Shown piece after piece: positions 33,662-46,630 of a DNA stretch of 64,000 bases. A program made the translations under genes and the position numbers. The stretch is from contig NC_041018.1 in NCBI RefSeq assembly GCF_004193775.1, positions 30,711,940 through 30,775,939 of the forward strand. The letters run 5' to 3'. Source of the stretch: Glycine soja (Eukaryota > Streptophyta > Magnoliopsida > Fabales > Fabaceae). The notes beneath the pieces were generated by a model. That model did no database searches, was not told the origin of the DNA, and saw only the letters and a program-made list of their open reading frames with translations. The stretch's first letter is position 1. Every line of letters begins with the position of its first letter.

Positions 33662-34852
33662 CTTCCATGTTTAATTTCGAGAATCTCGATATATTATGCG
33701 CCTGAATCGGATATTCGAGTGAAAAGTAATGACCATTTGAATTTCTCGAGACCTTCTGTTGTTCAATTCCGAGCATCTTGATATATCATGGGCCTCAATC
33801 ATACACTCGTTTAAGAAGTTATGGCCGTTTCAATTTGCCGAGAGCTTTCTTGTTCAAATTCGACTGACTCGATATATTATTGTTGTGAATTGGACATCCG
33901 ATTCAAAAGTTATAGCGGTTTGAATTCGCCCTGTGCTTCCAAGTTTAATTTCAAGTGTCTCAATATATTATGTGCCTGAATCGGACATCCGAGTGAAAAG
34001 TTATGACCGTTTGATATTCCCGAGAGCTTCTGTTGTTCAATTTTGAGTGTCTCGATATATCATGGGCCTCAATCATACACACCCGAGTCAACATATATGG
34101 TCGTTTGAGTTTGCCCAGAGCATTCATGTTCAAATTCGAGCGTCTCGATATATTATTGGCCTTAATTGATCATCTGAGTCAAAAGTTATGGTGTTTGAAT
34201 TTTCCTTGCACTTCCATGTTTAATTTCGAGGGTCTCGATATATTATGTGCCTGAATCGGACATCTGAGTGAAAAGTTATGATCGTTTGAATTTCCTGAGA
34301 GCTTCTATTGTTCAATTTCGAGCGTCTCGATATATTATGGGCCTCAATCATACACCCGAGTCAAAATTTATTGCCTTTTGAATTTGTCGAGAGATTTCTT
34401 GTTCAAATTTGAGTGCCTCGATATATTATTGGCCTGAATAGGACATCCAAGTCAAAAGTTATGGCCGCTTGAATTTGTCTTGCGCTTCCATGTATAATTT
34501 CGAGTGTCTCGATATATTATGCACCTGAATCAGACATTCGAGTAAAAAGTTATGACCATTTGAATATGTCAACACCTTCTTTTGTTCAATTCCGAGTGTC
34601 TCAATATATCATAGGCCTCAATCATGAACCCGAGTCAAAAGATATGGCCATTTGCATTTGCCAGAGTTTTCGTGTTCAATTTTGAGCTTCTCGATATGTT
34701 ACTGGCCTAAATCGGACATCCGAGTCAAAAGTTACAACCATTTGAATTTTCCTTGCGCTTCCATGTTTAATTTCCTACGTGTCGATATATTATGCAGTTG
34801 AATCAGACATCCGAGAGAAAAGTTATAAGCATTTGATTTTCTTAAGAACCAT
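33662..34852. repeat. CentGm-type satellite, block 2
   Basis: About 13 monomers of 91-92 bp, same variant classes as block 1 (GCGCTTCCATG, CGACTGACTCG). It starts in the monomer position where block 1 stopped. Confidence 0.95.
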
Positions 34853-35826
34853 TGATGTAAGCTCCATTGGAGCTTGTAGGCCTAGGATCTTCTTCATCAA
34901 TGGATTCCTTTGCTTCTTGGAAGATGAATGGCAGCAGAATGGAGAAGGAAGAGAGAGAGGAGACGCCACTTCAAGGAGAAGATTAGTCTAGAAAAAGCTC
35001 ACCCCCATAGGAGGCCATGGATAAGAGCTTGGAGGAAGAAGGAGATGAATGAAGGGAGAGGGAAAGAAGAGCACGAAATTTTGTGCTCTAAAAGAGCTCT
35101 GAAATCTGAAGTTTAATATTCAAATGATCAAAGTTGAAAAAATGCACACACATGACCTCTATTTATAGCCTAAGTGTCACACAAAATTGGAGGGAACTTT
35201 GAATTTCAATTCAAATTTCACTTGAATTTGAAATTGAATTTGTGGAGCCAAACTTTGGAGCCAAAATTTCACTAATTATGATTAGTGAATTTTATTTATG
35301 GTTCAGCCCACTAATCCAAGATCAATTCCAAGATTCTCCACTAAGTGTGCTTAGGTGTCATGAGGCATGTAAAGCATGAAGGACATGTACAAAGTGTGAC
35401 TATATGATGTGACAATGGGGTGTAGTAAGCAAATGCTCACCTCCCCCTCTAAAATATAATTGTATTGGGCTTCTACCAATTCAATTAAATTTTATTTCCC
35501 AACACACATATCAAATATTCACTTAGTGCTTGTGAAATTACAAAACTACCCCTAATACAAAAACTAGTCTAGGTGCCCTAAAATACAAGGGCTGGAAAAT
35601 CCTATATTTCTAGGGTACCCTACCTACATTATGGAACCCTAAATACAAGGACCAAAATTAATGAAACCTTAATCAAATATGTAAAAAGATAAGTAGGCTC
35701 ATACTTAGCCCATGCGCCCGAAATCTACCCTAAGGCTCATGAGAACCCTAGGGCCTTCTCTTGCATCTTTGGCCCAATCTTCTTGGAGTCTTCTATCCAA
35801 TGCCCTTCGGGGGTAGGATTGCATCA
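34853..35826 (-). repeat. Solo LTR of a copia-like element
   Basis: A 974-bp LTR reading TGATGCAATCC (35826) to CTTACATCA (34853) on the minus strand, flanked by ACCAT on both sides (34848-34852 and 35827-35831). A TATA box is at about 35160-35168 (GCTATAAATAG in reverse). No internal region remains, as after recombination between two LTRs. The family match is the LTR at 46631-47609, whose element has a tRNA-Met-type primer site. The small plus ORFs here are chance frames. Confidence 0.85.
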
Positions 35827-38800
35827 ACCATACACCCGAGTCAACATATATAGCCGTTTGAGTTTGCCCAGAGCTTTCGTGTTCTATTTCGAGCGTCTCG
35901 ATATATTATTGTCCTGAATCAGACATTCACGCCAAAAGTTATGGCCGTTTGAATTTTCCTTTTGCTTCCTTGTTCAATTTCTAGCATGTCAATGTATTAT
36001 GGGCCTGAATCGGAAATCCTAGTGTAAGTTATGACTGTTTGAATTTCCTGAGAGCTTCCATTTTTCAATTTCGAGCACTTCAATATATCATGGGCCTCAA
36101 TCATACACCGAGTCAAAAGTTATGGCCGTTTGAATTTGCCGAGAGCTTTCTTGTTCAAATTCGAGCACCTTGATATATTGTTGGCGTGAATAGGACATCC
36201 GAGTCAAAGGTTATAATCGTTTGAATTTGCCTTGCGCATCCATGTGTAATTTCAAGCGCCTCGATATATTATGCACTTGAATCAGAGATCCGAGTGAAAA
36301 GTTATGACCATTTAAATTTATTTGTTCAATTTTGTGCATTTCAGTATATCAAGGGCCTCAATCATATACCCAAGTCAAAAGTTAAGGCTGTTCGAATTTT
36401 CCAAGAATTTTCGTTTTGAAATTCGAGCGTCTCGATATGTTAATGGCCTGAATCGAACATCTGACCAAAAGTTATGGTTGTTTGAATTTTCCATGCACTT
36501 CCTTTTTAATTTCGAGCGTCTCGATATATTATGCGCCTAAAACAGACATCAGAGAGAAAAGTTATGACCGTTCGAATTTCCTAAGAGCTTCTATTGTTAA
36601 CTGTCAAGCGTCTTGATATATCATAGGCCTCAATCATACACCCGAATCAACAATTATGGTCGTTTCAATTTTCTGAAAGCATTCTTGTTCAAATTCGAGC
36701 GTCTCGATATATAATGGGTCTTAATCATGCATACGAGTCAAAAGTTATGGCCGTTTGAATTTGCCTTTTGCTTCCTTTTTCAATTTCTAGCATCTCAATG
36801 TATAATGCACCTAAATCGAACATCCATGAGAAACGTTATGATCATTGGAATTTCCTGAGAGCTTCTGTTGTTATATTTTGAGCGTCACGATATATCATGG
36901 GCCTCAATCATACACCCGAGTCAAAAGTTATGGTTGTTTGAATTTACCTTGTGCTTCCATGTTTAATTTTGAGCCTCTCGATATGTTATGGGCCTGACAT
37001 AGATATCCGAGTCAAAAGTCATGGCCATTTCAATTTGCCGAGAGCTTTCTTGTTCAAATTCGAGCGTCTCGATATATGACAGACCTTAATCATACGCACG
37101 AGTGAAAAGTTATGGCCATTTGAATTTGCCTTTTGTTTCCTTGTTCAATTTCTAGCATCTCAATGTATTATGGGTCTGAATCGGAAATTCGAGTCAAAAT
37201 TTATGACCGTTTGAATTTCCTGAGAGCTTCCGTTGTTAAATTTCGAGCGCTCGATATATCATGGGCCTCAATCATACACCGAGTCAAAAGTTATGGCCGT
37301 TTTGAATTTGCCGAGAGCTTTCTTGTTCAAATTTGAGCGCCTGGATATATTGTTGGCGTGAATAGGACATTCGAGTCAAAGGTTATTACCATTTGAATTT
37401 TCCTTGTGCATCCATGTGTAATTTCAAGCTCCTCGATCTATTATGCGCTTGAATCGGATATCCGAGTGAAAAGTTATGACAATTTGAATTTCTTGAGACC
37501 TTCCTTTGTTCAATTTCATGTATTTCGGTATATCAAGGGCCTTAATCTTATAAACAAGTCAAAAGTTAAGGCCATTTGAATTTGCCAAGAATTTTTTTTT
37601 TTGAAATTTGAGCGTCTCGATATGTTATTGGCCTGAATTGAACATCTGAGCCAAAAGATATGGTCGTTTGAATTTGCCATCCACTTCCTTTTTAATTTTG
37701 AGCGTCTTGATATATTATGTGCCTAAATCGGTCATTCGAGAGAAATGTTATGACCGTTCGAATTTCCTGAGAGCTTTCATTGTTAACTGTCGAGCATCTC
37801 GATGTATCATAGGCCTCAATCATACACCCGAGTAAAAAGTTATGACCGTTTGAATTTTACAAAAGCATTCTTGTTCAAATTCAAGCGTCTCGATATATGA
37901 TGGGTCTTAATCATACACGAGTCAAAAGTTATGGCCATTTGAATTTTCCTTTTGCTTCCTTTTTCAATTTCTAGCATCTCAATGTATAATGCACCTGAAT
38001 TGGACATCCGAGAGAAAAGTTATGATCGTCAGAATTTCCTGAGAGCTTCAATTGTTATATTTTGAGTGTTACGGTATATCATTGGCCTCAATCATACACT
38101 CGAGTCAAAAGTTATGGCTATTTGAATTTGCCTTGCGCTTTCATGTTTAATTTTGAACCTCTTGATATATTATGGGCCAGAATCAGATATCCGGGTCAAA
38201 AGTTATGGCCATTTGAATTTACCGAGAGCTTTCTTGTTCAAATTCGAGGGTCATGATATATGATGGACCCTAATCATTCACACGAGCGAAAAGTTATGGC
38301 AGTTTGAATTTTCCTTTTGCTTTCTTGTTCAATTTCTAGTATCTCAATGTATTATGGGCCTGAATCGGAAATCCGAGTGAAAAGTTATGACCGTTCAAAT
38401 TTTCCTAGAGCTTCCATTGTTAAATGTCGAGCGTCTCGATATATCATGGGACTCAATCATACACCGGAGTCAAAAGTTATTGTCGTTTAAACTTGCCGAG
38501 AGCTTTCTTGCTAAATTTCGAGCGCCTCGATATATGATGGACCTTAATCATACACATGAGTGAATAGTTATGGCCGTTTGAATTTCCCTTTTGCTTCATT
38601 TTTCAATTTCTAGTATTTCAATGTATAATGCACCAGAATCGGACATTCGAGACAAAAGTTATAACCGTCTGAGTTTCCTGAGAGCTTCTTGTGTTAAATT
38701 TAGAGCGTCGCGATATATCATGGGCCTCAATTATACACCCGAGTCAAATGTTATTTCCATTTGAGTTTCCTGAAAGCTTTTTGTGTTAAATTTCAAGCGT

Positions 38801-41800
38801 CGCGATATATCATGGGCCTCAATCATACACCCGAGTCAAAAGTTATGGCTGTTTGAATTTTCCTTGGGCTTCCATGTTTAATTTTGAGCCTCTTGATATG
38901 TTATGGGCCTGAGTCAGATATCCGAGTCAAAAGTTATGACCTTTTGAATTTGCCAAGAGCTTTCTTGTTCAAATTTGAGCGTCTCGATATATGACGGGCC
39001 TTAATCATATGCACGAGTGAAAAGTTATGGCTGTTTGAATTTTGCTTATGCTTTCTATTTCAATTTCTAGCATCTCTATGTATTATGGGCCTGAATCGGA
39101 AATCTGAGTGAAAAGTTATGACCGTTTGAATTTCCTGAGAGCTTCCGTTGTTAAATATCGAGCGTCTTGATATATCATGGGCCTTAATCATACACCCAAG
39201 TCAAAAGTTTTGGCTGTTTGAATTTGCCGAGAGCTTTCTTTTTCAAAGTCAAGCGCCTCGATATATTATTTTCCTGAATAGGACATCCGAGTCAAAAAAT
39301 ATGGCCGTTTGAATTTGTCTTGCGCTTCCATGTATAACTTCGAGCGTCTCGATATATTATTCGCCTGAATCAGACAATCGAGTGAAAAGTTATGACCATT
39401 TTGCGAGAGCTTCCGTTGTTCAATTTTGTGCGTCTCGATATGTCAAAGGCCTTAATCATACACCCGAGTCAAAATTTAAAGCCATTTGAATTTTCCTTTT
39501 GCTTCCTTGTACAATTTCTAAGATCTCAATGCATTATGGGCCTGAATCGGACATCCGAGATAAAGGCTATGACCGTTTGAATTTCTGAAGAGCTTCTATT
39601 GATCAATTTCGAGCGTCTCGATATATTATGCACCTAAATCAGACATCCGAGTGAAAAGTTATGACCATTTGAATTTCTCGAGACCTTCCTTTGTTCAATT
39701 GCGAGTGTCTTGATATATCATGGGTCTCAACCATACACCCGAGTCAACATATATGGCTATTTGAGTTTGCCCAGAGCTTTGGTGTTCAATTTTGAGCGTC
39801 TCGATATATTACTGGCCTAAATCAGACATCCAAGTCAAAAGTTATGGCCGTTTGAATTTCTTTTTGCTTCCTTGTTCAATTTCTAGCATCTCTATGTATT
39901 ATGGGCCTGAATAAAAAATCCTAGTGAAAGTTATGATCGTTTGAATTTCCTGAAAGATTTTGTTTTCAATTTCGAGCATCTCGGTATATCATGAGCCTCA
40001 ATCATACACCGAGTCAAAAGTTATGGCCGTTTGAATTTGGCGAGATCTTTCTTGTTCAAATTCGAGCGCCTCGATATATTATTGACACGAGTAGGACATT
40101 CGAGTCAAAGGTTATAGCTGTTTGAATTTGCCTTGTGCTTCCATGTATAATTTTGAGCGTCTCGATATATTATGCACCTGAATCGGACATCCGAGTGAAA
40201 AGTTATGACAATTTGAATTTGTCGACACCATTCTTTGTATAATTTCGAGTGTCTCGATATATCATGGGCCTCAATCATACACCCGAGTCAAAAGATATGG
40301 TTGTTTGAGTTTGCCCAAAGATTTCGTGTTCGATTCTGAGCTTCTTGACATGTTACTGGCCTAAATCGGACATCCGAGTCAAAAGTTACGACTGTTTGAA
40401 TTTGTCTTGCGCTTCCATGTTTAATTTCCAGCGTCTCAATATATTATGCAGCTGAATCGGACATTCGAGAGAAAAGTTGTGAGCATTTGAATTTCTTGAG
40501 AGCTTCCGTTGTTCAATTTCGAGCATCTAGATATATCATGGGCCTCAACCATACACCCGAGATAACATATATGGCCATTTGAGTTTGCCCAGAGCTTTCA
40601 TGTTCAATTTCGAGCGTCTCGATATATTACAGCCTGAATCAGACATCCGAGTCAAAAGTTATGGCCATTTGAATTTACCTGTTGCTTCCTTGTTTAATTT
40701 CTAGCAACTCAATGTATTATGGGCCTGAATCCAAAATCCTAGTGAAAGTTATGCCCGTTTGAATTTCCCGAGAGCTTTCTTTGTTAATCTTCGAGCGTCT
40801 CGATATATCATAGGCTTCAATCATACACACGAGTCAAAAGTTATAGCCGTTTGAATTTGCCGAGAGCATTCTTGTTCAAATTCGAGCGTCTCGATATATG
40901 ATGGGTCTTAATCATACACATGAGTCAAAATTTATGGCCGTTTAAATTTGCCTTTCGCTTCCTTTTTCAATTTCTAGCATCTCAATGTATAATGCACTTC
41001 AATCGCACATCCGAGAGAAAAGTTTTGACCGTCGGAATTTCCTAAGAGCTTCCGTTGATATATTTCGAGCGTCATGATATATCATAGGCCTCAATCATAC
41101 ACCCGAGTCAAAAGTTATGGCTATTTGAATTTGCCTTGCGCTTCCATGTTTAATTTCGAGCCTCTCGATATATTATGGGCCAGAATTGGATAACCAGGTC
41201 AAAGGTGATGGCCATTTGAATTTTCCAAGAGCTTTCTTGTTCAAATTCGAGGGTCGTGATATATGATGGGCCTTAATCATACACACGAGTGAAAAGTTAT
41301 GGCCGTTTGAATTTTCCTTTTGCTTTCTTGTTCAATTTCTATCATGTCAATGTATAATGCACCTGAATCGGACATCTAAGAGAGAAGTTTTGACCGTCTG
41401 AGTTTCCTAAGAGCTTTCTATGTTAAATTTTGAGCGTCGCGATATATCATGGGCCTCAATCATACACCCGAGTCAAAAGTTATGGCCGTTCGAATTTGCC
41501 TTGTGCTTCCATGTTTAATTTTGAGCCTCTCGATATGTTATGGGCTTGAATCAGATATCCGAGTCAAAAGTTATGGCTGTTTTAATTTTCTGAGAGCTTT
41601 CATGTTTAAATTCGAGTGTCTCGATATATGACGGGCCTTAATCATACACACGAGTGAAAATTTATCGCCATTTGAATTTGCCTTTTGCTTCCTTGTTCAA
41701 TTTCTAGCATCTCAATGTATTATGGGTCTGAATCAAAAATCTGAGTGAAAAGTTATGACCGTTTGAATTTCCTGAGAGCTTCCATTGTTCAATTTCGAGC

Positions 41801-42001
41801 ATCTCGATATATCATGGGCCTCAATCATACATTCGAGTCAAAAGTTTTGGCTATTTGAATTTGCCAAGAGCTTTCCTGTTCAAATTCAAGCGCCTCGATA
41901 TATTATTTGCTTGAATAGGACATCCGAGTCAAAAGTTATGGCCATTTGAATTTGCCTGTGCTTCAATGTATAATTTCGAGGGTCTCGATATATTAGCACT
42001 T
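35827..42001. repeat. CentGm-type satellite, block 3
   Basis: About 68 monomers. A class rare in block 1 is frequent here, with TTTTGCTTCC, TTCTAGCATCTCAATG and GGAAATCC, together with a class with GATATATGATGGGCCTTAATC. A 13-monomer period of 1184 bp is visible between about 35.99 and 38.4 kb. Confidence 0.95.
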
Positions 42002-44220
42002 CACTTGATTTGCATATTGAACCTTTAAAATCTGTCTTGAATGTGCTTAGAGAAGAACAATTGTATGTCAATCTTGAAAAATGCATCTTTTGTACTAACC
42101 ATGTTGTGTTTCTTGATTTTGTTGTGAGTTCAAAAGGAGTGCAAGTTGATGAGGAGAAGGTTAAGGCTATTCAAGAATGGCCTACACCTAAGTCTGTGAC
42201 TAAGGTGAGGATTTTTCATGGCTTAGCAAGTTTTTATAGACGATTTGTGAAGGATTTTAGCACATTGGCAGCACCTCTCAATGAAGTGCTCAAGAAAAAT
42301 GTTGGTTTCAAATGGGGAGAGAAACAAGAAGAAGCTTTCAATGTTCTTAAGCAAAAGCTAACTAATGCCCCCCATACTTGTGTTGCCAAACTTTCAAAAA
42401 TCTTTTAAAATTGAGTGTGATGCTTCAAATGTTGTGATTAGGGCTGTGTTGTTGCAAGAAGGCCATCCAATTGCTTATTTTAGTGAAAAGTTAATTGGTC
42501 CTACTCTTAACTATTCAACTTATGATAAGGAGTTGTATTCCTTAGTGCGGGCCGTGAAAACATGGCAACACTACCTTTATCCCAAGGAATTTGTCATTCA
42601 TAGTGACCATGAGTCCCTCAAATATATCAAGGGACATGACAAGCTTAACAAAAGGCATGCCAAGTGGGAAATTGATTGGTCTTGAATGTTTGAAAAACAT
42701 GTATGAAAGTGATGAAACTTTTGGTGAAATTTTAAAAATTGTGAAAATTTTCAGAAAATAGTTTCTTTAGACATGAAGGCTTCCTTTTCAAAGAAAACAA
42801 ATTGTGTGTGCCTAAATGTTCTACAAGAAACTTGCTTGTTTGTGAAGCACATGAAGGAGGTTTAATGAGACATTTTGGGGTCCAAAAGACTCTAGAAACA
42901 TTACAAGAACATTTTTATTGGCTTCATATGAAAAAGGATGTGCAGAAATTTTGTGAACATTGCATTGTATGTAAAAAGGCAAAGTCAAAGGTAAAGCCTC
43001 ATGGATTGTATACTCCATTGTCAATTCCGGAGTATCCTTGGATTGATTTATCCATAGATTTTGTTTTGGGGCTGCCAAAAACAAGCAGTGGTAGAGATTC
43101 AATTTTTGTGGTCGTTGATAGGTTTTCTAGAATGGCTCATGTTATTCCATGTATAAAAGTTGATGATGCTTCCCATGTGGCTGATTTGTTTTTCAAGGAG
43201 ATTGTGAGACTCCATGGTTTGCCAAGGAGCATTGTTAGTGATAGGGACTCTAAGTTCCTAAGCCATTTTTGGAGGACTTTGTGGGGCAAGTTGGGCACTA
43301 AATTGTTATTTTCAACCACTTGTCACCCACAAACCGATGGGCAAACGGAAGTTATTAATAGGACATTGGGAACTTTGCTTAGGACAGTTTTGAGGAAGAA
43401 CTTAAAAACTTGGGAAGCTTGTTTACCCCATGTTGAGTTTGCTTACAATAGAGCTTTTCATAGCACTACTAATAGTTCTCCTTTTGAAGTTGTTTATGGT
43501 TTTAACCCACTAACTCCTCTTGATCTTTTGCCAATGCCTAATGTTTCTATTTTTAAGCATAAAGAAGGTCAAGCAAAGGCGGACTATGTGAAGAAGCTTC
43601 ATGAGAGAGTCAAAGATCAAATTGAGAGTAAAAATAAAAGCTATGCTAAACAAGCCAACAAAGGGAGAAAGAAAGTTGTCTTCGAACCCGGAGATTGGGT
43701 TTGGGTGCACACGAGAAAAGAAAGGTTTCTGGAACAAAGGAAATCAAAGCTTCAACCAAGGGGAGATGGACCATTTCAAGTGCTTGAAAGAATCAATGAC
43801 AATGCTTACAAAGTTGAGCTACCCGGTGAATATAATGTTAGTTCCACCTTCAATGTATCTGACTTATCTCTTTTTGATACAAATGGAGAATCTGATTTGA
43901 GGACAAATCATTCTCAAGAGGGAGAGAATGATGAGGACATGACCAAGAGCAAGGGCAAGGATCCACTTGAAGGACTTGGAGGACCTATGACAAGGGCTAT
44001 AGCAAGGAAAGCAAAGGAAGCTCTTCAACAAGTGTTGTCCATACTATTTGAATACAGGCCCAAGTTTCAAGGAGAAAAGTCCAAGTTGTTAGTTGTATCA
44101 TGGCTCAAATGGAGGAGGACTAAATGGCACCACTTCGTCTCAATTTTAGAGTGTTTAGTTTGTCTAAATAATGACCCAATCCTTGTAAAGTTGGCTGACC
44201 AAAAATATGTTTTGGGTTAA
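42002..44220 (+). pseudogene. CRM-like chromovirus pol fragment (RT end, RNase H, integrase)
   Basis: The sequence starts abruptly in reverse transcriptase just after the position of the YxDD box, directly against satellite. Three frames follow. 42010-42408 is the RT C-terminus (CIFCTNHVVFLDFVVSS, FHGLASFYRRFVKDF). 42365-42685 is RNase H ([33 protein letters not shown]). 42802-44220 is integrase, with a zinc region (HCIVCKKAK), core [17 protein letters not shown] and [10 protein letters not shown] giving D,D,E, and the [18 protein letters not shown] module. The stretch between RNase H and integrase (42686-42801) has stops and is shorter than in intact relatives. The C-terminus with GGPMTRA resembles CRM elements, which target CENH3 chromatin in plants. 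Dead copy; family assignment is from remembered similarity. Confidence 0.8.
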
Positions 44221-45060
44221 TCAACTAAAGGGGCTTTAGTTTGGTTTAGTTCAAGTTGTAATAATGGCCCAATTGGCAGCTTAGGCATCAGCCTTTGGGA
44301 GACCAAATGGTGATTGGCTTGATGGCTTTTGGGGTGACTTTTGGTTGCTACAATTTCAGTTACACTCAGCCATTAAGTTCTTTCATTCCCTACATTAATG
44401 GCTCATTACTAAATTTAAGTGGATTTTAATTTCCTTTAATGAAGCATATGTAAAATCTGATGGAAAAGCTTCTTTATAAGCTGAACCATTTTATCAATAA
44501 ACGGAAGTTGAGTTTTATTCAAAAAAATTAGAGTTTATCTCTTTTATCTTAGTGAGAGTGATTCTCCTAAGTTCTTGAGTTATTCAAGAATACCCTGGCT
44601 ATATCAAAGGTCTTTCACATCCTTTGTGTGTTGCCCTCACCGGAAAGAGTGATTCTTTCCTTCCACCATTTCATCTTCAACCTTGTTCTTTCAAACCACA
44701 ATTCTAGAAAATCCAATTCTGCCCAGAATTATCTCGTGACCATAACTCTCGTTTTACTCGTTCAAATTAAGTAATTCTTGAGCCTAAATTGAAATTCAAA
44801 ACAAGACCTTTCACCTCATTTTGGAATCACCTCATTTAGAGCCCTGCAGCTTGAGTTATAACCATTTCTATTTTTCTATTCAGCCACCACTTAACCTACG
44901 TTTTTAGCATCCCATTCATCCATTTTATGCCAAGACCCACCTTATTAAGGCCCAAGAAATTAGCCACTGCCCAACCCTGGAATCTTCCAATTTCCCATCA
45001 TTTTCTTAATTAATTTCCGAATTTTCCATCAAGGTTTAATCCTAGACGATCCTAAGTCAG
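44221..45060 (+). repeat. Probable 3' LTR region of the CRM-like element
   Basis: AT-rich and non-coding. A TTTATAAG TATA-like box at about 44473-44481 is followed within 30 bp by CAATAAA (44496-44502), the compact promoter/polyadenylation layout of chromovirus LTRs. Exact LTR ends are not clear to me; in CRM elements pol may run into the LTR, so it could begin before 44220. Confidence 0.45.
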
Positions 45061-46612
45061 CCATTGTGCAATGAAGGTTCATATCACAAAATTTGAAAGC
45101 AATGAAAGTAAGTAATTGTCAATTACAAAATTACAACAAGGTCCTCAATTTTGGTGGTTGTTCTCTCTTTGGTGATTCACTCAATTTGGAGTGCTTCTTA
45201 GTCCAATAGCTCTTAAGGTGGTGTTCCCCTTGCTTCTTGACTCAAATTCTTCAAGGGATGGCACCAATCCTCCTTTCCAATTCCCTAAATGGCAATTCAC
45301 AAACAAGGAAACAAAGAGACAAGCAATAACCAAAGACCCAAAAAATGAAATGAAAGCTAAACCAATAGAGTTTTAACAAGACAAATTTTCAGGGATTTTT
45401 CAACAATTAAAGCAATGAAAAGCACATAAAAGCAAGCTAGGACTCAAAGAGAAACTTTGAATGGCTCTAGAGTAGAGTAAAAAAACTAAAATAAAAAGAC
45501 TCAAGAAACCTCTAGTTTTGGAATTTTTTTTCACACTAATTTTCAATTGAAATTTCAGAACTAGGATTGGTATAAAATAGGCACCAATTGTAGAACAAAT
45601 TTTGAGCAAAAACAACAAACACACTTCCCTTTCTCTTTTTTTTCCTAGACACTGATTTTTCTGTCAACTTGTGTGGTTTTTATTATTTTTTCCTTTAATC
45701 CAAATCGCTTGGTTCCTTTTTCATAATCTTGGTCCCGATGTCTAGAAAATTCAGTAAAAATTTCAGCTCAAAACACGTAGTGACCAATTCCCAATAATTT
45801 ATACAAGTTTGTATGTTCAAGCTGCCAGCACTAGCGATTTCAACCTAGAAATCGAGAGTGGTGTATATGTTGCTTAAGGCTTGGATAGTTACAGTTTGTG
45901 TTTGCTTATGCTCAATTATCTTGAATAACACAATTCAAGAGAGCTTAAGACTTATTTTGATTCACAAATCCAGCCACAACTCAGCACCACAACTCAACTT
46001 CATCATAGGCATCATGTAGGAAACTTAGAAAACAAAAAAAAAAGAGTTCAACAACAAGACTACTTCTAGGAATTGATTTAGAACATGTTATGAACTAAAT
46101 AACATGCATGAATTAGACTCAAAATTCAAAAGATAGGCTAAGAATTACAAGAATACATGAACAAGTGTATCTAGAATTCAATAAACAAAATAAAAATTCA
46201 ACACAAACTTAGAACATAATGTGATAATTACTATGACTAAACATGACTCTAAGACAACATGGATTAAGTGATTTACACTTAGATTTTTGTGTGTTTTTTT
46301 CTAATTAATATTTTGGAAGAAAATTTAGATCTGAAGGTTCAGCACAAGAATATTATGAATGAAAAATTATAGAACCTAAAATCAACAAAAAAGCATGATT
46401 CAAGAATAGATCTACAAAATTTGAACCATAGAAATGCAAGAACAAGTGTAGATCTAAGATTTAATCGGTTTATTTTTTTGAATCTACTCTAAAAAGCACC
46501 AAACCACAAGACAATGGAGGATATACATGTAGAATAAGATGAAGAACAAGGAATTAAAGAGAATTCACTGAACAAAAAGATAGAGGAAGCAAAAGAACAT
46601 CACCTAGATGAA
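45061..46612 (-). mobile_element. Internal leader of a minus-strand LTR element (5' end only)
   Basis: Sequence downstream (minus strand) of the LTR and primer site at 46613-47609. I see no gag or pol similarity in about 1.5 kb, so it is either a long leader or a non-autonomous element. The left boundary with the CRM-like LTR is approximate. Short ORFs at 45191-45376, 45400-45624 and 46554-46932 show no recognisable motif. Confidence 0.45.
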
Positions 46613-46628
46613 GATGCTCTTGATACCA
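46613..46628 (-). other. Primer binding site, tRNA-Met type
   Basis: Minus-strand TGGTATCAAGAGCATC begins two bases inside the LTR. It has one extra A compared with the usual TGGTATCAGAGC. Confidence 0.7.
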
Positions 46629-46630
46629 CA

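Noticed and set aside
35149..35200. Host gene in the interval between satellite blocks 2 and 3
   Set aside because: The whole interval is a solo LTR with TATA box and matching flanks; its ORFs have no domain.
36322..41631. ORFs in satellite block 3
   Set aside because: Same cause as in block 1: chance open frames of a tandem repeat.
15362..42001. CRISPR-like repeat array
   Set aside because: Units are contiguous 91-92 bp monomers without unique spacers, in a eukaryotic genome.
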